Positions 31,148-40,263 are shown, numbered from the stretch's first letter. The stretch: 64,000 nucleotides of DNA from Lysinibacillus telephonicus (GCF_003966145.1 NZ_RXNR01000001.1:62001-126000); one strand, 5' to 3'. Notes: generated from the sequence alone by a model not told the origin. Program-made: numbers and translations.

Positions 31148-32458
31148 ATGGTTATCTTTAAAAGCAAACCAATTAAACACTCATCTTATTGTTTAGAAGT
31201 TGAAAAATATTTAAGCCAGGTTCAACTTGATTTCTCCAAATATCCAGAACTATTAAAGCATGTGCAACTCATTAAATTAAATAAAGAAGATTTAGCCGTT
31301 TTAAGACAATTGAAACCGCTTTCAGTAGATTTTATTCCTAATATGGTCGATCAATTTTATGATGCAGTGAGTTTAAGTGGCCACTTGATGGATATTATTA
31401 ATAAAAATAGTAGAATTGAAAAATTAAAAATAACTTTAACAAAGCATTTAACTGAAATTTTTGAGGGGCGTATAAATAACGACTATATAGAACAACGCAA
31501 AACCATTGCATCAGCACATGTTCGTATTGGGTTAGAGTCAAAATGGTATATAGGGTCATTCCAATCTTTAATGACTACATTTATTAACTTTGTAAATGAG
31601 CTGGACATGTCAAAAGAAGATACTGCAAAAGCAATTAATGCATTTTCAAAAATTATCAACTTTGAGCAACAGCTGGTTATCCAAGCATATGAGGCTGAAC
31701 AACAGCGCATCCGCAAGCTCGATGAGGATGTAAAACTTGCGCTTATAGCCACAATTCAAGATACCGCTGAGGAATTAAATGCAATTAGCCAGGAAACAAC
31801 AGCATCTTTATACGCCATTTCCTCTCAATCAGAAAATATCGCAGCTGCTACAAAACACGGATTAAACTTCGTTGCAGATACAGAGGAAAAATCAAACTAT
31901 GGAAAAAGTCATTTGGAAACTCAAACAAAATTGATGAACGTGATCTTAGAAAGTGTCAATTTATTAGAGCATTCAATGAAAAATCTTAAAATCTCTTCTC
32001 AAAAAATAAGTGAAATTGTTGGATTAGTTACAGGAATTGCAGATCAAACAAACTTGCTGGCATTAAATGCATCTATTGAGGCAGCTAGAGCAGGCGAACA
32101 TGGAAAAGGCTTTGCTGTAGTTGCGGAGGAAGTAAGAAAGTTAGCTGAGGAAACAAAAAATGCAGTTCAAAATGTATCACACCTTATTCGCGAGACCGAA
32201 AATAATATTAAAAACATGACAACTTCCGTAAGTAACGTTGATGCGCAAGTTCAAAAAAGTGTACAAACACAGCAAAACTTAGAAGAGTCCTTTAATGATA
32301 TTGCAAAAGCTGTATCAGGTATTAAACAACAATATACCAGCACTTCAAAAGACGTTAGTGAAATATCAAGTTTAATCAGCGAACTAACAGCCAGCGCATC
32401 TCAAGTTTCTTCTTCGTCCGATTCTTTATTAAATGTTGTTCATGAACTATCTGAATAA
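31148..32458 (+). CDS. hemAT: Haem-based aerotaxis transducer HemAT
   Basis: A 436-residue soluble chemoreceptor. The globin-coupled sensor spans about residues 35-185, with the proximal haem ligand His124 in IASAHVRIG and a distal Tyr71. The C-terminal methyl-accepting signalling domain has the hairpin tip [20 protein letters not shown]. It senses oxygen and signals to CheA/CheW. There are no membrane segments, as in B. subtilis HemAT. CGGAGA precedes the ATG. It is on the plus strand, divergent from the small membrane gene. Confidence 0.9.
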   Translation: MVIFKSKPIKHSSYCLEVEKYLSQVQLDFSKYPELLKHVQLIKLNKEDLAVLRQLKPLSVDFIPNMVDQFYDAVSLSGHLMDIINKNSRIEKLKITLTKHLTEIFEGRINNDYIEQRKTIASAHVRIGLESKWYIGSFQSLMTTFINFVNELDMSKEDTAKAINAFSKIINFEQQLVIQAYEAEQQRIRKLDEDVKLALIATIQDTAEELNAISQETTASLYAISSQSENIAAATKHGLNFVADTEEKSNYGKSHLETQTKLMNVILESVNLLEHSMKNLKISSQKISEIVGLVTGIADQTNLLALNASIEAARAGEHGKGFAVVAEEVRKLAEETKNAVQNVSHLIRETENNIKNMTTSVSNVDAQVQKSVQTQQNLEESFNDIAKAVSGIKQQYTSTSKDVSEISSLISELTASASQVSSSSDSLLNVVHELSE

Positions 32459-32483
32459 TATAAGACTTAGTAAAAAAGGAGCT

Positions 32484-32524
32484 AGGGCCGCTAAGAAAAA
32501 ATCCATATTTTCTTAGACAGCCCT
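32484..32524 (+). terminator. Hairpin after hemAT
   Basis: AGGGC...CTAAGAAAA pairs with TTTTCTTAG...GCCCT, followed by TCTGCTTCTT, a weak U-tract. It begins 26 bases after the hemAT stop. Confidence 0.6.
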
Positions 32525-32598
32525 TCTGCTTCTTAGTATTTAGTTAAAATTATTTAAGCTACAAAAGAAACGCTCATCAAGGATTTATGGACAGCTCT

Positions 32599-33111
32599 TT
32601 ATTGCTGATCTTCGTTATCTAAAAGCTGACGACGCTCTTTCGCATTTTCACGTTTTGCTTTTCTTAATTTTTGTCGACTTGGCCCAGTATCAAACAGCTT
32701 TTTTTCCCTTTCCGTTTCAGGGTAAACGCCAGGAACTGGAGTAGGTTTGCCGGATTCATCAATTGCTACCATTGTTACAAAGGATTCTGTCGTTAATTTT
32801 TTTTCACCTGTTTTTATATTTCGAGACATCACTCTAACATAGACTTCCATAGAAGTACGTCCAGTAGATGTGACAAAGGCTTCCAATTCCAAAATGTCTC
32901 CTACATATGCAGGAGATACAAAATCTACTGAATCAATGGAGGCAGTTACAACTCCAGATTTAGCATGTTTCATCGAAGTGATGGCTGCAATTTCATCAAT
33001 ATACGCTAATACTTTCCCTCCGAATATTGAGCTATGCTGGTTCGTATCAGGTGGTAATACTAAGTGTGTTTGAAAAGATCGTGATTGACTCATTGGTACT
33101 GCATTACTCAT
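32599..33111 (-). CDS. ykhA: Acyl-CoA thioesterase, YkhA/YciA hotdog family
   Basis: A 170-residue hotdog-fold protein. The motif HSSIFGGKVLAYIDEIAAIT contains the family's (N/S)xxGGxxLxxxDE catalytic pattern. It is followed by VDSVDFVSPAYVGD-like strands and a lysine-rich tail. It hydrolyses acyl-CoA, probably medium to long chain. Next upstream is an aldehyde dehydrogenase on the same strand, so the two could be transcribed together. TTGGAGGG precedes the ATG. Confidence 0.82.
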   Translation of the reverse strand: MSNAVPMSQSRSFQTHLVLPPDTNQHSSIFGGKVLAYIDEIAAITSMKHAKSGVVTASIDSVDFVSPAYVGDILELEAFVTSTGRTSMEVYVRVMSRNIKTGEKKLTTESFVTMVAIDESGKPTPVPGVYPETEREKKLFDTGPSRQKLRKAKRENAKERRQLLDNEDQQ

Positions 33112-33216
33112 CTATTGCCCTCCAAATTAACTGCCTTTTTGTTGATATTACCTTTGATAATATAGTATTACAAACATTTCAATAAATATAATAAATTAAA
33201 AAGGGGCAAGTATATC

Positions 33217-34644
33217 TTATATCGTTGTTTTTATCGTAATAAATTTTAAATCAGTCATTTCCTCGATTGCATATTTAATGCCTTCTCTTCCATAGCCGCT
33301 ATTTTTTACACCGCCATAAGGCATATTATCTACTCGGAATGTTGGGATGTCATTAATTACTACAGCCCCTGCCTCAATTTCATCCGCAGCCTTCATTGCA
33401 TCTGTTAATACATTCGTATAAATCCCTGCATTTAAACCTAATTCTGAAGCATTTACTAAAGAAATAGCTTCATCTAAATTTTTATACGGTACAAGCGAAA
33501 CAATAGGAGCAAACGTTTCTTGGCAAACAATCTTCATCTCTGGCTTCACATTTGTCATAACTGTAGGCGTTAGTATTCTATCTGTAAATTCAGCACCAGT
33601 TGCAATCACAGCACCTTGTTCAATCGCCTCTTCTATCCATTGCTTAATACGTTTTACTTCATTCGGATTGATCATTGCACTAACATCTGTTGATAAATCC
33701 AATGGATCACCAACTACTAGTTTTTTAGTCTCCTCTACAAATGCTTTTGTAAATTCATCATAGATGGATTCATGAACATAAACACGCTGTAATGAAATAC
33801 AAACTTGCCCCGCGAAGCCAAATGCCCCTCCAACACAACGTGTAATGATTTTATCTATTGGTGTACTAGGTTCTACAATAACAGCGGCATTTGACCCAAG
33901 CTCTAATGTAATTTTCCTTAAACCAACCTTTTCTTTAATTTTCAACCCTACTGCCCCACTACCAGTAAAGGTAACCTTTTTAACAAGAGGGTGGGTTACT
34001 AACGTATCACTCAATTCACTGCCAGACCCTGTGACAATTTGAAGCGCTCCATCTGGCAAACCTGCTTCTTTAAAAATTTCCGCAAGTATAAGTGAACTTA
34101 ATGGGGTTTGAGTTGCAGGCTTTAAAACAACTGTATTCCCAACTGCAAACGCAGGCCCCAATTTATGCGCTACTAAATTGAAAGGAAAGTTAAATGGTGT
34201 TATTGCTGAAACGACACCAATTGGAACACGTTTTGTGTAGCCGATTCGATCCTTTGTTCCAGGAGCAGCGTCCAAAGGTACTGTTTCTCCCATCGATTGC
34301 TTTGCTGCTTCTGCTGAGAATTGGTATGTTGCAATTGTACGGTCAATTTCTTGAAGCCCAGCTGAAAGAGGCTTACCTGCTTCTAAAGCTAAGATTCTTG
34401 CAAACTCATTTTTTCTACCGCGCATAATCTCAACGACTTTATATAAAATTTCCGCTCGCTCATATGCAGTTGTCTTTTTAAACGAAAGAAACGCCTTGTG
34501 TGCCCCTTCAACTGCATGCTCAACATCCTGAATAGAGGCCCTAGCTACCTTCGCGATGACTTCTCCTGAAAAAGGTGATGTTAATGTATAGCTATCTTTA
34601 GTATCAACCCATTTACCATTTATCCAAAGTTCTTTCTCTTCCAT
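33217..34644 (-). CDS. NAD(P)-dependent aldehyde dehydrogenase
   Basis: A 475-residue ALDH-superfamily enzyme. ITPFNFPFNLVAHKLGPA is the cofactor-binding region, LELGSNAA carries the general-base Glu, and FGFAGQVCISLQRV holds the catalytic Cys. It oxidises an aldehyde to an acid (or acyl-CoA); the substrate cannot be read from sequence. I start at ATG 34642-34644 after GGAGGGTG. The GTG nine bases upstream lies in that site. It follows two DUF4003 genes on the same strand. Confidence 0.85.
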   Translation of the reverse strand: MEEKELWINGKWVDTKDSYTLTSPFSGEVIAKVARASIQDVEHAVEGAHKAFLSFKKTTAYERAEILYKVVEIMRGRKNEFARILALEAGKPLSAGLQEIDRTIATYQFSAEAAKQSMGETVPLDAAPGTKDRIGYTKRVPIGVVSAITPFNFPFNLVAHKLGPAFAVGNTVVLKPATQTPLSSLILAEIFKEAGLPDGALQIVTGSGSELSDTLVTHPLVKKVTFTGSGAVGLKIKEKVGLRKITLELGSNAAVIVEPSTPIDKIITRCVGGAFGFAGQVCISLQRVYVHESIYDEFTKAFVEETKKLVVGDPLDLSTDVSAMINPNEVKRIKQWIEEAIEQGAVIATGAEFTDRILTPTVMTNVKPEMKIVCQETFAPIVSLVPYKNLDEAISLVNASELGLNAGIYTNVLTDAMKAADEIEAGAVVINDIPTFRVDNMPYGGVKNSGYGREGIKYAIEEMTDLKFITIKTTI

Positions 34645-34724
34645 TGATAACACCCTCCGAGATTTTCTATACCCCTATTGTATCACTATTCATTTTGAAG
34701 TCATTACGAACTGCCTATATCCTA

Positions 34725-35702
34725 CTAATCACTGGAAGTACTAGTTGAGTCTGCGACTACCGCTATGGTAGTAGTAGCCGTTATTGCTTGCTCAGCCTGT
34801 ATAAGCATTTCTAAATTTGTAATGATGCTCATATCAAGGGAATCACTTAAATTCGCAAGATCGTGAAGCACCTTTTGTAAAGCAATACTAAACGCTATAC
34901 TTTTATACCATCGAAATAACTTTACCTTTGTTAGCTCTTCATAAAGAGCAACAATTTGATTTATATTCTCTGTTTTTGCCCCAGCAACAGCTAAAAAACC
35001 TATTAAAGGATAATGCTCTTTTTTTAAATTAACTTTTCTTTGAACTAACTCATTTCGAATTTGCACTACATAAGGAACAAGCTGCTCCACATAAACCGAA
35101 CTATTTAAAGTTAAAACTTGGGATAGCCATTGTGAATGATTCTCTAAAGCAAAGTTATTTTTTCGTAATTCTGTATAATAACGATTCATCGTTTGAGCTC
35201 GGAGTTCAGGGTCCTCATCATTATTAGACAATAAAACAGAATAAGGCATATCTTCATGGGAAGTTAAGAACGGATGATGTTTTCTTATTGCATCATATAG
35301 TTTTCTAGCTTTATGAGCATGAGTTTGTTTTTGTTCAGAATGTTTAGTCAAAAAAATGGCTGAAATATAACTATATGCAGAACGCTTAAACTTTGCTTGC
35401 TTAAGAATTTCTTCACTTTCAATTAAATTTTTGACCGCTTGATGTGGCTCTTCTTTCCCATCTAGCAACATGGCAACACTATAAAGAAGGTTTGAGCTTG
35501 AACGCAATGTTGATAGCCAGCTTGTTTGGCGTTTAATTTCTTCAATGACTGCTTCAAACGAGCCAAATGAAAATGTCTTTCCTTCCGCACTATAATGGCT
35601 TGCGAGCATTAACATAATACGTTTATCTATCGTCCAGCTTAAGTAATTTACAAGCTTTTCGTAATTTTTATTTAATAACTCTATATACGCTTTGTTTTCC
35701 AT
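34725..35702 (-). CDS. DUF4003 family protein (paralogue 2)
   Basis: A 325-residue, largely helical cytosolic protein. Segments such as KARKLYDAIRKHHPFLTS and EDMPYSVLLS identify the DUF4003 family, whose function is unknown. It resembles its upstream neighbour along the whole length (compare HYPLIGFLAVAG with HYPFLGFLALTA), so the pair arose by tandem duplication. I start at ATG 35700-35702 (MENKAYIELL) after GAAGGTAG. It starts 37 bases after paralogue 1 ends. The C-terminus is a Ser/Thr-rich tail absent from its partner. Confidence 0.75.
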   Translation of the reverse strand: MENKAYIELLNKNYEKLVNYLSWTIDKRIMLMLASHYSAEGKTFSFGSFEAVIEEIKRQTSWLSTLRSSSNLLYSVAMLLDGKEEPHQAVKNLIESEEILKQAKFKRSAYSYISAIFLTKHSEQKQTHAHKARKLYDAIRKHHPFLTSHEDMPYSVLLSNNDEDPELRAQTMNRYYTELRKNNFALENHSQWLSQVLTLNSSVYVEQLVPYVVQIRNELVQRKVNLKKEHYPLIGFLAVAGAKTENINQIVALYEELTKVKLFRWYKSIAFSIALQKVLHDLANLSDSLDMSIITNLEMLIQAEQAITATTTIAVVADSTSTSSD

Positions 35703-35739
35703 GCTGTTCACGCTACCTTCATTTAGTTTGAAGTTTGAA

Positions 35740-36711
35740 TCATTTAAAAATATCAACGACATCTAAAATTCCACCCGGTATAAATGAACCGATTTCCAAA
35801 ATAAAATCCGCTAAATCAAGCAAGTCTGTTAAATGGGAAAGAAATGTGATATCAATCATTTCCTGAACTTCAATTAAATCCTGAACTGTTTTTTGAATAG
35901 CGATAATAAGTGCAAATTCTTTTGCATTTTTAAAAATCTTTTGCTCTGTTAGTTGATTATATAAAGCAACGATTTCATCAACCTTAGAATTATCAGTTGC
36001 TGTCAAAGCCAAGAAACCTAAAAATGGATAGTGAACTTTTTTCACTTTAATGTTTCGCTTTATTAATTCCTCCTTAAGCTGAACCACATATTGCATTAAA
36101 ATTTCATTATAGCTGCTGCTATAAATAGTCATGATTTGAGCTAATGCTTGGAGATGATTCCCTATAATAAAACGCTGTTTTCTTAAGGCATTATAATAGC
36201 AAACAATTGTTTCAGCTTGTTTTAGAGGCTGGGCCTCGTTACTGGCAGTTAAAACAACAACATATGGAATATCTTCTTTTGAAGTTAAAATACGCTGATT
36301 TCGGTTCATTGCATCAAATAATTGCTTTGCTCTTTTTGCATGTTCCTGTTTGTTTTCTCGTAAAAACAGCGCTCCAATTATACGTAATGACGAATTCTTA
36401 AATTTTACTTCTTTTAAAATACGGTCATTTTCAATGAGGTTTGAAACCGCAAGCTTTATGTCCTGTTCCTGTATTAATTGAGCTGCTATTTTATAGCTAA
36501 TGGTTGAAAAATTTTGTATTGAAAATGGAAGTTTTGCTTCTTCTCCAAAATGCTCAATAACTTTTTGCAAAATTACGCCGCTAAATTGTTTTTTGGCAAG
36601 TGTATACTTACAAGCCAACGACATGATGAGCTGCTGGTCTCCCCCGCCGATATAGTTATAGACACGATTATAATTTTCTTGAAATATTTTTATAAACTGT
36701 TCATCGTTCAT
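35740..36711 (-). CDS. DUF4003 family protein (paralogue 1)
   Basis: A 323-residue helical protein, full-length partner of the gene at 34725-35702. Shared landmarks are KLAVSNLIENDRILKEVKFK, AKQLFDAMNRNQRILTS, EDIPYVVVL and KVHYPFLGFLAL. No signal peptide or membrane span is visible. Function unknown. TAGGAGTGG precedes the ATG at 36709-36711. It is first in a possible four-gene transcript with its paralogue, an aldehyde dehydrogenase and a thioesterase. Confidence 0.75.
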   Translation of the reverse strand: MNDEQFIKIFQENYNRVYNYIGGGDQQLIMSLACKYTLAKKQFSGVILQKVIEHFGEEAKLPFSIQNFSTISYKIAAQLIQEQDIKLAVSNLIENDRILKEVKFKNSSLRIIGALFLRENKQEHAKRAKQLFDAMNRNQRILTSKEDIPYVVVLTASNEAQPLKQAETIVCYYNALRKQRFIIGNHLQALAQIMTIYSSSYNEILMQYVVQLKEELIKRNIKVKKVHYPFLGFLALTATDNSKVDEIVALYNQLTEQKIFKNAKEFALIIAIQKTVQDLIEVQEMIDITFLSHLTDLLDLADFILEIGSFIPGGILDVVDIFK

Positions 36712-36838
36712 GCAACCACTCCTATTATTTTCTACGAGTAGGATGGAAATAAGTTTCATAACAACCTGTGCTATAAATCAATACAGGAAACAAGATTAAA
36801 TTAGACTTGAAGGGGGCTTTAGCGAGTATAAAGTAAAA

Positions 36839-36877
36839 TACCCTATCAAGTAGAAGCATTGTTCAATTGATAGGGTA
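36839..36877 (-). terminator. Hairpin after the lipoprotein gene
   Basis: TACCCTATCAA pairs perfectly with TTGATAGGGTA around a 17-base loop, followed on the minus strand by TTTTACTTT. It lies 50 bases after the 36927-37289 gene. Confidence 0.65.
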
Positions 36878-36926
36878 GGCTGAGTTATTTAATTAAAAGC
36901 ACATCTTTTTTAGCACTATATTTTCC

Positions 36927-37289
36927 TTATTCGCTGGGTATATAACCGACTACCTTATTTGAATCAATATCAACAAGAATGATGGGGGTGCCGACTACAG
37001 TATTCTCTTTGTCTTTAAAAGAAACTGCCAGCACTTCTTTCCCTTCATAATTCTGATCCAGCAATTCAACATAATTATCAACAATGATCGTAGTTACTAC
37101 CGCAGTTTCCCAGTCTTTATTCGCTGTGTCATTCCAACCTTTTTTATGTAAGAAATCCCAAGCAATTTTTCTGACACTATAATTCTCATCTTTAAGGTCA
37201 GTAGAATTTTCTAGCACTTCATTATTTGAACATCCCACTATTAAAATCATTGAAAATAATAAAGTTAAGTATAGGACATTCCACCTCAT
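36927..37289 (-). CDS. Small predicted lipoprotein, unknown
   Basis: A 120-residue protein with a type II signal peptide. A hydrophobic N-terminus ends in the lipobox LIVGC (Cys20). The mature part has a segment WDFLHKKGWNDTANKDW and a beta-rich end (VVGTPIILVDIDSNKVVGYI). It would be anchored on the outer face of the membrane. I do not recognise the family. AGGGGGA precedes the ATG. No partner gene is adjacent. Confidence 0.7.
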   Translation of the reverse strand: MRWNVLYLTLLFSMILIVGCSNNEVLENSTDLKDENYSVRKIAWDFLHKKGWNDTANKDWETAVVTTIIVDNYVELLDQNYEGKEVLAVSFKDKENTVVGTPIILVDIDSNKVVGYIPSE

Positions 37290-37596
37290 TAAATCCCCCT
37301 ACTTTAAAAGTAGTATTAAAGAAATTTATTTATTTAATTCATCATCTTATAAACAACATAAAATATATTCCCGGAATTAATAAAGCTACCCTAGACAAAC
37401 GACAGCTGCTGCTTTAGATTGCTTTATAAGCCGTTCATCGCCTTCCTTTAAGTACTGAAAGAATGTTAGGGTAAAATAAAGGCAAGATACTATTAATAAT
37501 TTCGATATAATACTAAACCAATTACCTGTCTCAATTAATGTCAAATTTTCCTAAATTTAATTCACCCCATTATACCATATAATTCCAAAAATAAAG

Positions 37597-37624
37597 GAGC
37601 ACTTCCCACTATGGAGAAATGCTC
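37597..37624 (-). terminator. Intrinsic terminator after sigV-rsiV; spacer otherwise empty
   Basis: On the minus strand GAGCA..TTC pairs with GGAA..TGCTC, followed by CTTTATTTTTGG, 14 bases after the rsiV stop. The rest of the 348-base gap 37290-37637 is AT-rich. It holds only a small palindrome (CTACTTTAAAAGTAG, 37299-37313) and no gene I can support. Confidence 0.7.
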
Positions 37625-37637
37625 TCTAAATTACTTC

Positions 37638-38507
37638 TTACTTTAAATACTCGTTGCTTACAAGAACACCTTGGAGCTCTTCTGTTGGAATAATAAACTC
37701 CACCGCTCCCATATAACCTGGTGCTACTTCATATTCATTAAACGAGATGACTAATTGATTGTCAGCATTAATGTAAAAGTTTTGATTTTCTTTAATCGTT
37801 GTGAATGCGTCCGGGTCAGATGGCTCAATCCAATAAACTTTTGATTCATCTTCCTCCATTTGTTGACGCATCTGTTGTTTTATATTTTCACTAATTACTT
37901 CTATATAACTATTATCTTTAAATAGACTCGGCAATGTTATGAGTAATTGGTTTTGTTTATCAATCGTATCGTAGTGTATTGTTGTCGCAGAAGAAGCCAT
38001 TGTTTCTTCGACATAGCGGCCAATTGATAAAATTTGATTTGTTTCGGTTTTAATTTCGTAACCACTCTCTATTTTAAGATGTCCATCCTCGCCAAACGCT
38101 TTTTGAGCACCCATCTCACTCATAAATTTTTCATAGAGTTGCTGACTTTCCTCTAAATACTTATTGTTTAAGCTTTCCTGCAATGATGTATTTTCCATGT
38201 TATCGACTTTCGGCACTTGAATATCAACCTCATAGTTCCCTTCACTAACGTGATATTCTTTAAACGTTAGCACCTCAACGAGATCTCCTACAACTGGTAC
38301 ATCCGATAACGATTTAGCTAATGCCGGGCTTATGTTTAAACTTGTAGTAAAAATTACAGCCGCGGCTGCAACCCCAGCTCCCCATAAAGCTAAAGGTCTT
38401 TTATTATTTTTTTTTCGCAACGCTTGTTCTACAACTCCATCTAATTGTAACGGTATGGGAATATCTTTATATTTCTTTTTTAGTTGTTCCATTTTATTGT
38501 TATCCAT
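37638..38507 (-). CDS. rsiV: Anti-sigma factor RsiV-like, DUF3298 sensor domain
   Basis: A 289-residue single-span membrane protein. A short cytosolic anti-sigma segment (MEQLKKKYKDIPIPLQLDGV) precedes a membrane span at about residues 38-57. It ends in NISPALAKS, a signal-peptidase-like site. The outer DUF4163/DUF3298 domain includes DGHLKIESGYEIKTETNQI and LLITLPSLFKDNSYIEVIS. In B. subtilis RsiV binds lysozyme, is cut by signal peptidase and RasP, and frees SigV. The ATG follows GAGGGGGAAC. It overlaps sigV by eight bases. Confidence 0.85.
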   Translation of the reverse strand: MDNNKMEQLKKKYKDIPIPLQLDGVVEQALRKKNNKRPLALWGAGVAAAAVIFTTSLNISPALAKSLSDVPVVGDLVEVLTFKEYHVSEGNYEVDIQVPKVDNMENTSLQESLNNKYLEESQQLYEKFMSEMGAQKAFGEDGHLKIESGYEIKTETNQILSIGRYVEETMASSATTIHYDTIDKQNQLLITLPSLFKDNSYIEVISENIKQQMRQQMEEDESKVYWIEPSDPDAFTTIKENQNFYINADNQLVISFNEYEVAPGYMGAVEFIIPTEELQGVLVSNEYLK

Positions 38508-39018
38508 TATGTCGTTCCCCCTCAGTATTAAACTCTTCCATCTGTACCCTTAGAATTTTTAAAGCTTTATATATTCGAGTTTTGACAGTGTTAATATTTA
38601 AGTCTAAAATCTCCGCCACTTCCTCAATCTTTAAATCCTCAAAATACCTAAGTACAATGACAATTCGATATTCAGGAAGCAACTCATTTAATGCTTGATG
38701 TAAATCAATATCCTTATAATGATCTTCTCGCCCCTTCATATGCAGTTGAATTGTTGTATCATCTACAACCGTTATTTTCTTTTTGCGACGGAGAAAATCT
38801 AATGATGTATTGACAATTATTTTATAAAACCAACTTTTAATTGCTTTTTGATCTTTTAATTGTTCAGATGTAATTGCTTTTTGAATTGAATCCTGCACGA
38901 TATCAAGTGCATCATCTGGATTCTGAACATAGCTATATGCTAGGCGATAAAAATTCTCTTTGTTTTGCATAACATACTCTGCTATCATTTTGTCCTGATT
39001 AAGCTTCCACTTTAACAC
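38500..39018 (-). CDS. sigV: ECF sigma factor, SigV type
   Basis: A 172-residue ECF sigma factor. Region 2 is YVMQNKENFYRLAYSYVQNP through DIVQDSIQKAI, and region 4 is EEVAEILDLNINTVKTRIYK. It pairs with the RsiV-like anti-sigma encoded downstream with an eight-base overlap. In B. subtilis SigV responds to lysozyme and raises O-acetylation of peptidoglycan. The start is GTG 39016-39018 after GGAGAGGTG. A nearer ATG is out of frame and stops at once. An ECF-like promoter lies upstream, suggesting autoregulation. Confidence 0.85.
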   Translation of the reverse strand: MLKWKLNQDKMIAEYVMQNKENFYRLAYSYVQNPDDALDIVQDSIQKAITSEQLKDQKAIKSWFYKIIVNTSLDFLRRKKKITVVDDTTIQLHMKGREDHYKDIDLHQALNELLPEYRIVIVLRYFEDLKIEEVAEILDLNINTVKTRIYKALKILRVQMEEFNTEGERHNG

Positions 39019-39068
39019 ATAACACCTCTCCTTGTTTTTTCCCGTTAGCTAACTGAGTTTTCATAATA

Positions 39069-39096
39069 TAGACGTATAGCATATAGGAAAAAGTTG
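39069..39096 (-). promoter_or_regulatory. Candidate ECF (autoregulatory) promoter for sigV
   Basis: On the minus strand CAACTT (39091-39096) lies upstream of CGTCTA (39069-39074), a typical -10 of Bacillus ECF sigma factors. Counted from the AAC core the spacer is 18 bases, one or two longer than usual, which lowers confidence. Confidence 0.5.
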
Positions 39097-39145
39097 TTGA
39101 GTATTATTATTTTTTTAAATTTATAATTTTTTAAAAATAAAAAAA

Positions 39146-39478
39146 GCTGGGACAAAACTAAAAGACGCCATTTTTCTTGATGAGAAAAATGACGTTTTTT
39201 TGCTAAGTTGAAAATTGATTTCCGTTCCGGGGACGCGCATCCAGGGCTGGCCCAGAACCTCCTCGTCGCTACACTCCTGCTGGGTCTCGAGTCACGGGCT
39301 ATTCCCGCAGGAAGCTTTGTACCTGACGCTTCGCTTTCGGTACAGAAAAACATTGCTCTGCATCGAAAGCGTAGCGACAGATGCACTCGTTCCCTTCACT
39401 CCAATCAATTTTAAAAAATATCATATTCTTATTAATGGAAAAAGAGAATTCTTACAAAAAATCCACTTATGTCCCAGC
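39146..39478. repeat. Composite intergenic element with GCTGGGACA terminal inverted repeats
   Basis: The ends are inverted copies: GCTGGGACA at 39146-39154 and TGTCCCAGC at 39470-39478. Near the left end is a hairpin (ACGCCATTTTTCT / AGAAAAATGACGT, 39165-39195) followed by a T-run, a possible plus-strand terminator. The middle (about 39220-39390) is strikingly G+C-rich for this genome. It contains AGAACCTCCTCGTCGCTACA and CTCCTGCTGGGTCTCGAG, a core I recognise as a common Bacillaceae intergenic repeat. ORFs crossing it are incidental. Confidence 0.8.
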
Positions 39479-39539
39479 CCCCTTCTTTACTTATTTCTAT
39501 TAAACTGCTTCTATATACTATAATCTTTTTCCCTCTTTT

Positions 39540-39731
39540 TTAAGTTGTCGTAATTCCTGCCAGAATTATTAAAAGCGAAATAGAGGCAGCTATTGCTGGT
39601 TTCATTGATGCTTTTTCATCCTTTACTAAGGATGCAATCGCATATACGAATGTAAGAACAAATACAAATGGCCAAATAAACCACGTCCAATAATAAAATA
39701 TTCCTAAAAATTGCATTAAACCTATTAACAA
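39540..39731 (-). CDS. Small membrane protein, unknown
   Basis: About 63 residues with two hydrophobic segments (from MQFLGIFYYWTWFIWPFVFVL and IAASISLLIILAGI) separated by a short charged loop (VKDEKASMK). AAAGGAGG lies upstream. I favour the TTG at 39729-39731, since the GTG at 39738-39740 is only one base from the binding site, but this is uncertain. No family recognised. Confidence 0.5.
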   Translation of the reverse strand: MLIGLMQFLGIFYYWTWFIWPFVFVLTFVYAIASLVKDEKASMKPAIAASISLLIILAGITTT

Positions 39732-39818
39732 AAATGTCACTCCTCCTTTATATGTATTTGTTTTCTATCATTAATTTACATTCTAACAAATTCCAGTTCC
39801 AAAGTTTGGAAATTAAAA

Positions 39819-39849
39819 ACCCCCTGCCAGATATCTCTAGCAAGGGGAG
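39819..39849 (-). terminator. Intrinsic terminator after the DUF779 gene
   Basis: On the minus strand CTCCCCTTGC pairs with the GCAGGGGG side around an AGA/TCT inner helix, followed by TTTTTAATTT. It starts 14 bases after the stop at 39863. Confidence 0.8.
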
Positions 39850-39862
39850 TTCACTAATTCTT

Positions 39863-40216
39863 CTATTTTAATTGAGCCAACTCTTCTGAAGTAAACGCTC
39901 GCGATCTTGTTAAAAAACGTTTTCCTTCTACACCTTCCAACGAAAACATACCACCGCGACCATCTACTACATCAATAATGAGCTGAGTATGTTTCCAATA
40001 GTCGAATTGACTTTTATGCATATAAAACTTTGCGCCTCCAATTTCACCTAACAGGACGTCTGCATTTCCAATGATTAAATCGCCTTCTGGATAGCACATT
40101 GGTGATGATCCATCACAACAGCCACCAGATTGATGGAAAATAATCGGACCATGTTTTTCCTTTAGCTTATCAATAAGTGCAAGTGCGTCATCTGTCGCAA
40201 CCACTCGCTTTACCAC
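39863..40216 (-). CDS. DUF779 protein, aldehyde dehydrogenase partner
   Basis: A 117-residue protein. The DUF779 signature HQSGGCCDGSSPMCYPEGD carries three clustered cysteines, followed by FYMHKSQFDYWKHTQLIIDV. The family is usually encoded beside acetaldehyde dehydrogenases, as here (52-base gap), and is thought to assist them, but the biochemistry is not known to me. The cysteines suggest metal binding or redox activity. I start at GTG 40214-40216, seven bases after AAGGGGGC. The upstream in-frame TTG lies before that site. Confidence 0.8.
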   Translation of the reverse strand: MVKRVVATDDALALIDKLKEKHGPIIFHQSGGCCDGSSPMCYPEGDLIIGNADVLLGEIGGAKFYMHKSQFDYWKHTQLIIDVVDGRGGMFSLEGVEGKRFLTRSRAFTSEELAQLK

Positions 40217-40235
40217 AAGCAGCGCCCCCTTACCC

Positions 40236-40263
40236 AATCAATTTCGCCTTGGCGTAATTGCAT
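40236..40263. repeat. Short palindromic repeat between aldehyde dehydrogenase and DUF779 gene (copy C)
   Basis: AATCAATTTCGCCTTGGCGT followed by AATTGCAT matches the opening of the repeats at 13504 and 20674. The centre CGCC-TT-GGCG is a small palindrome. It occupies most of the spacer and ends four bases before the aldehyde dehydrogenase stop codon. Confidence 0.7.

Noticed and set aside
39045-39523. Several ORFs of 68-113 residues around 39045-39523
   Set aside because: They run through the GC-rich intergenic repeat on both strands; no binding sites or protein features.
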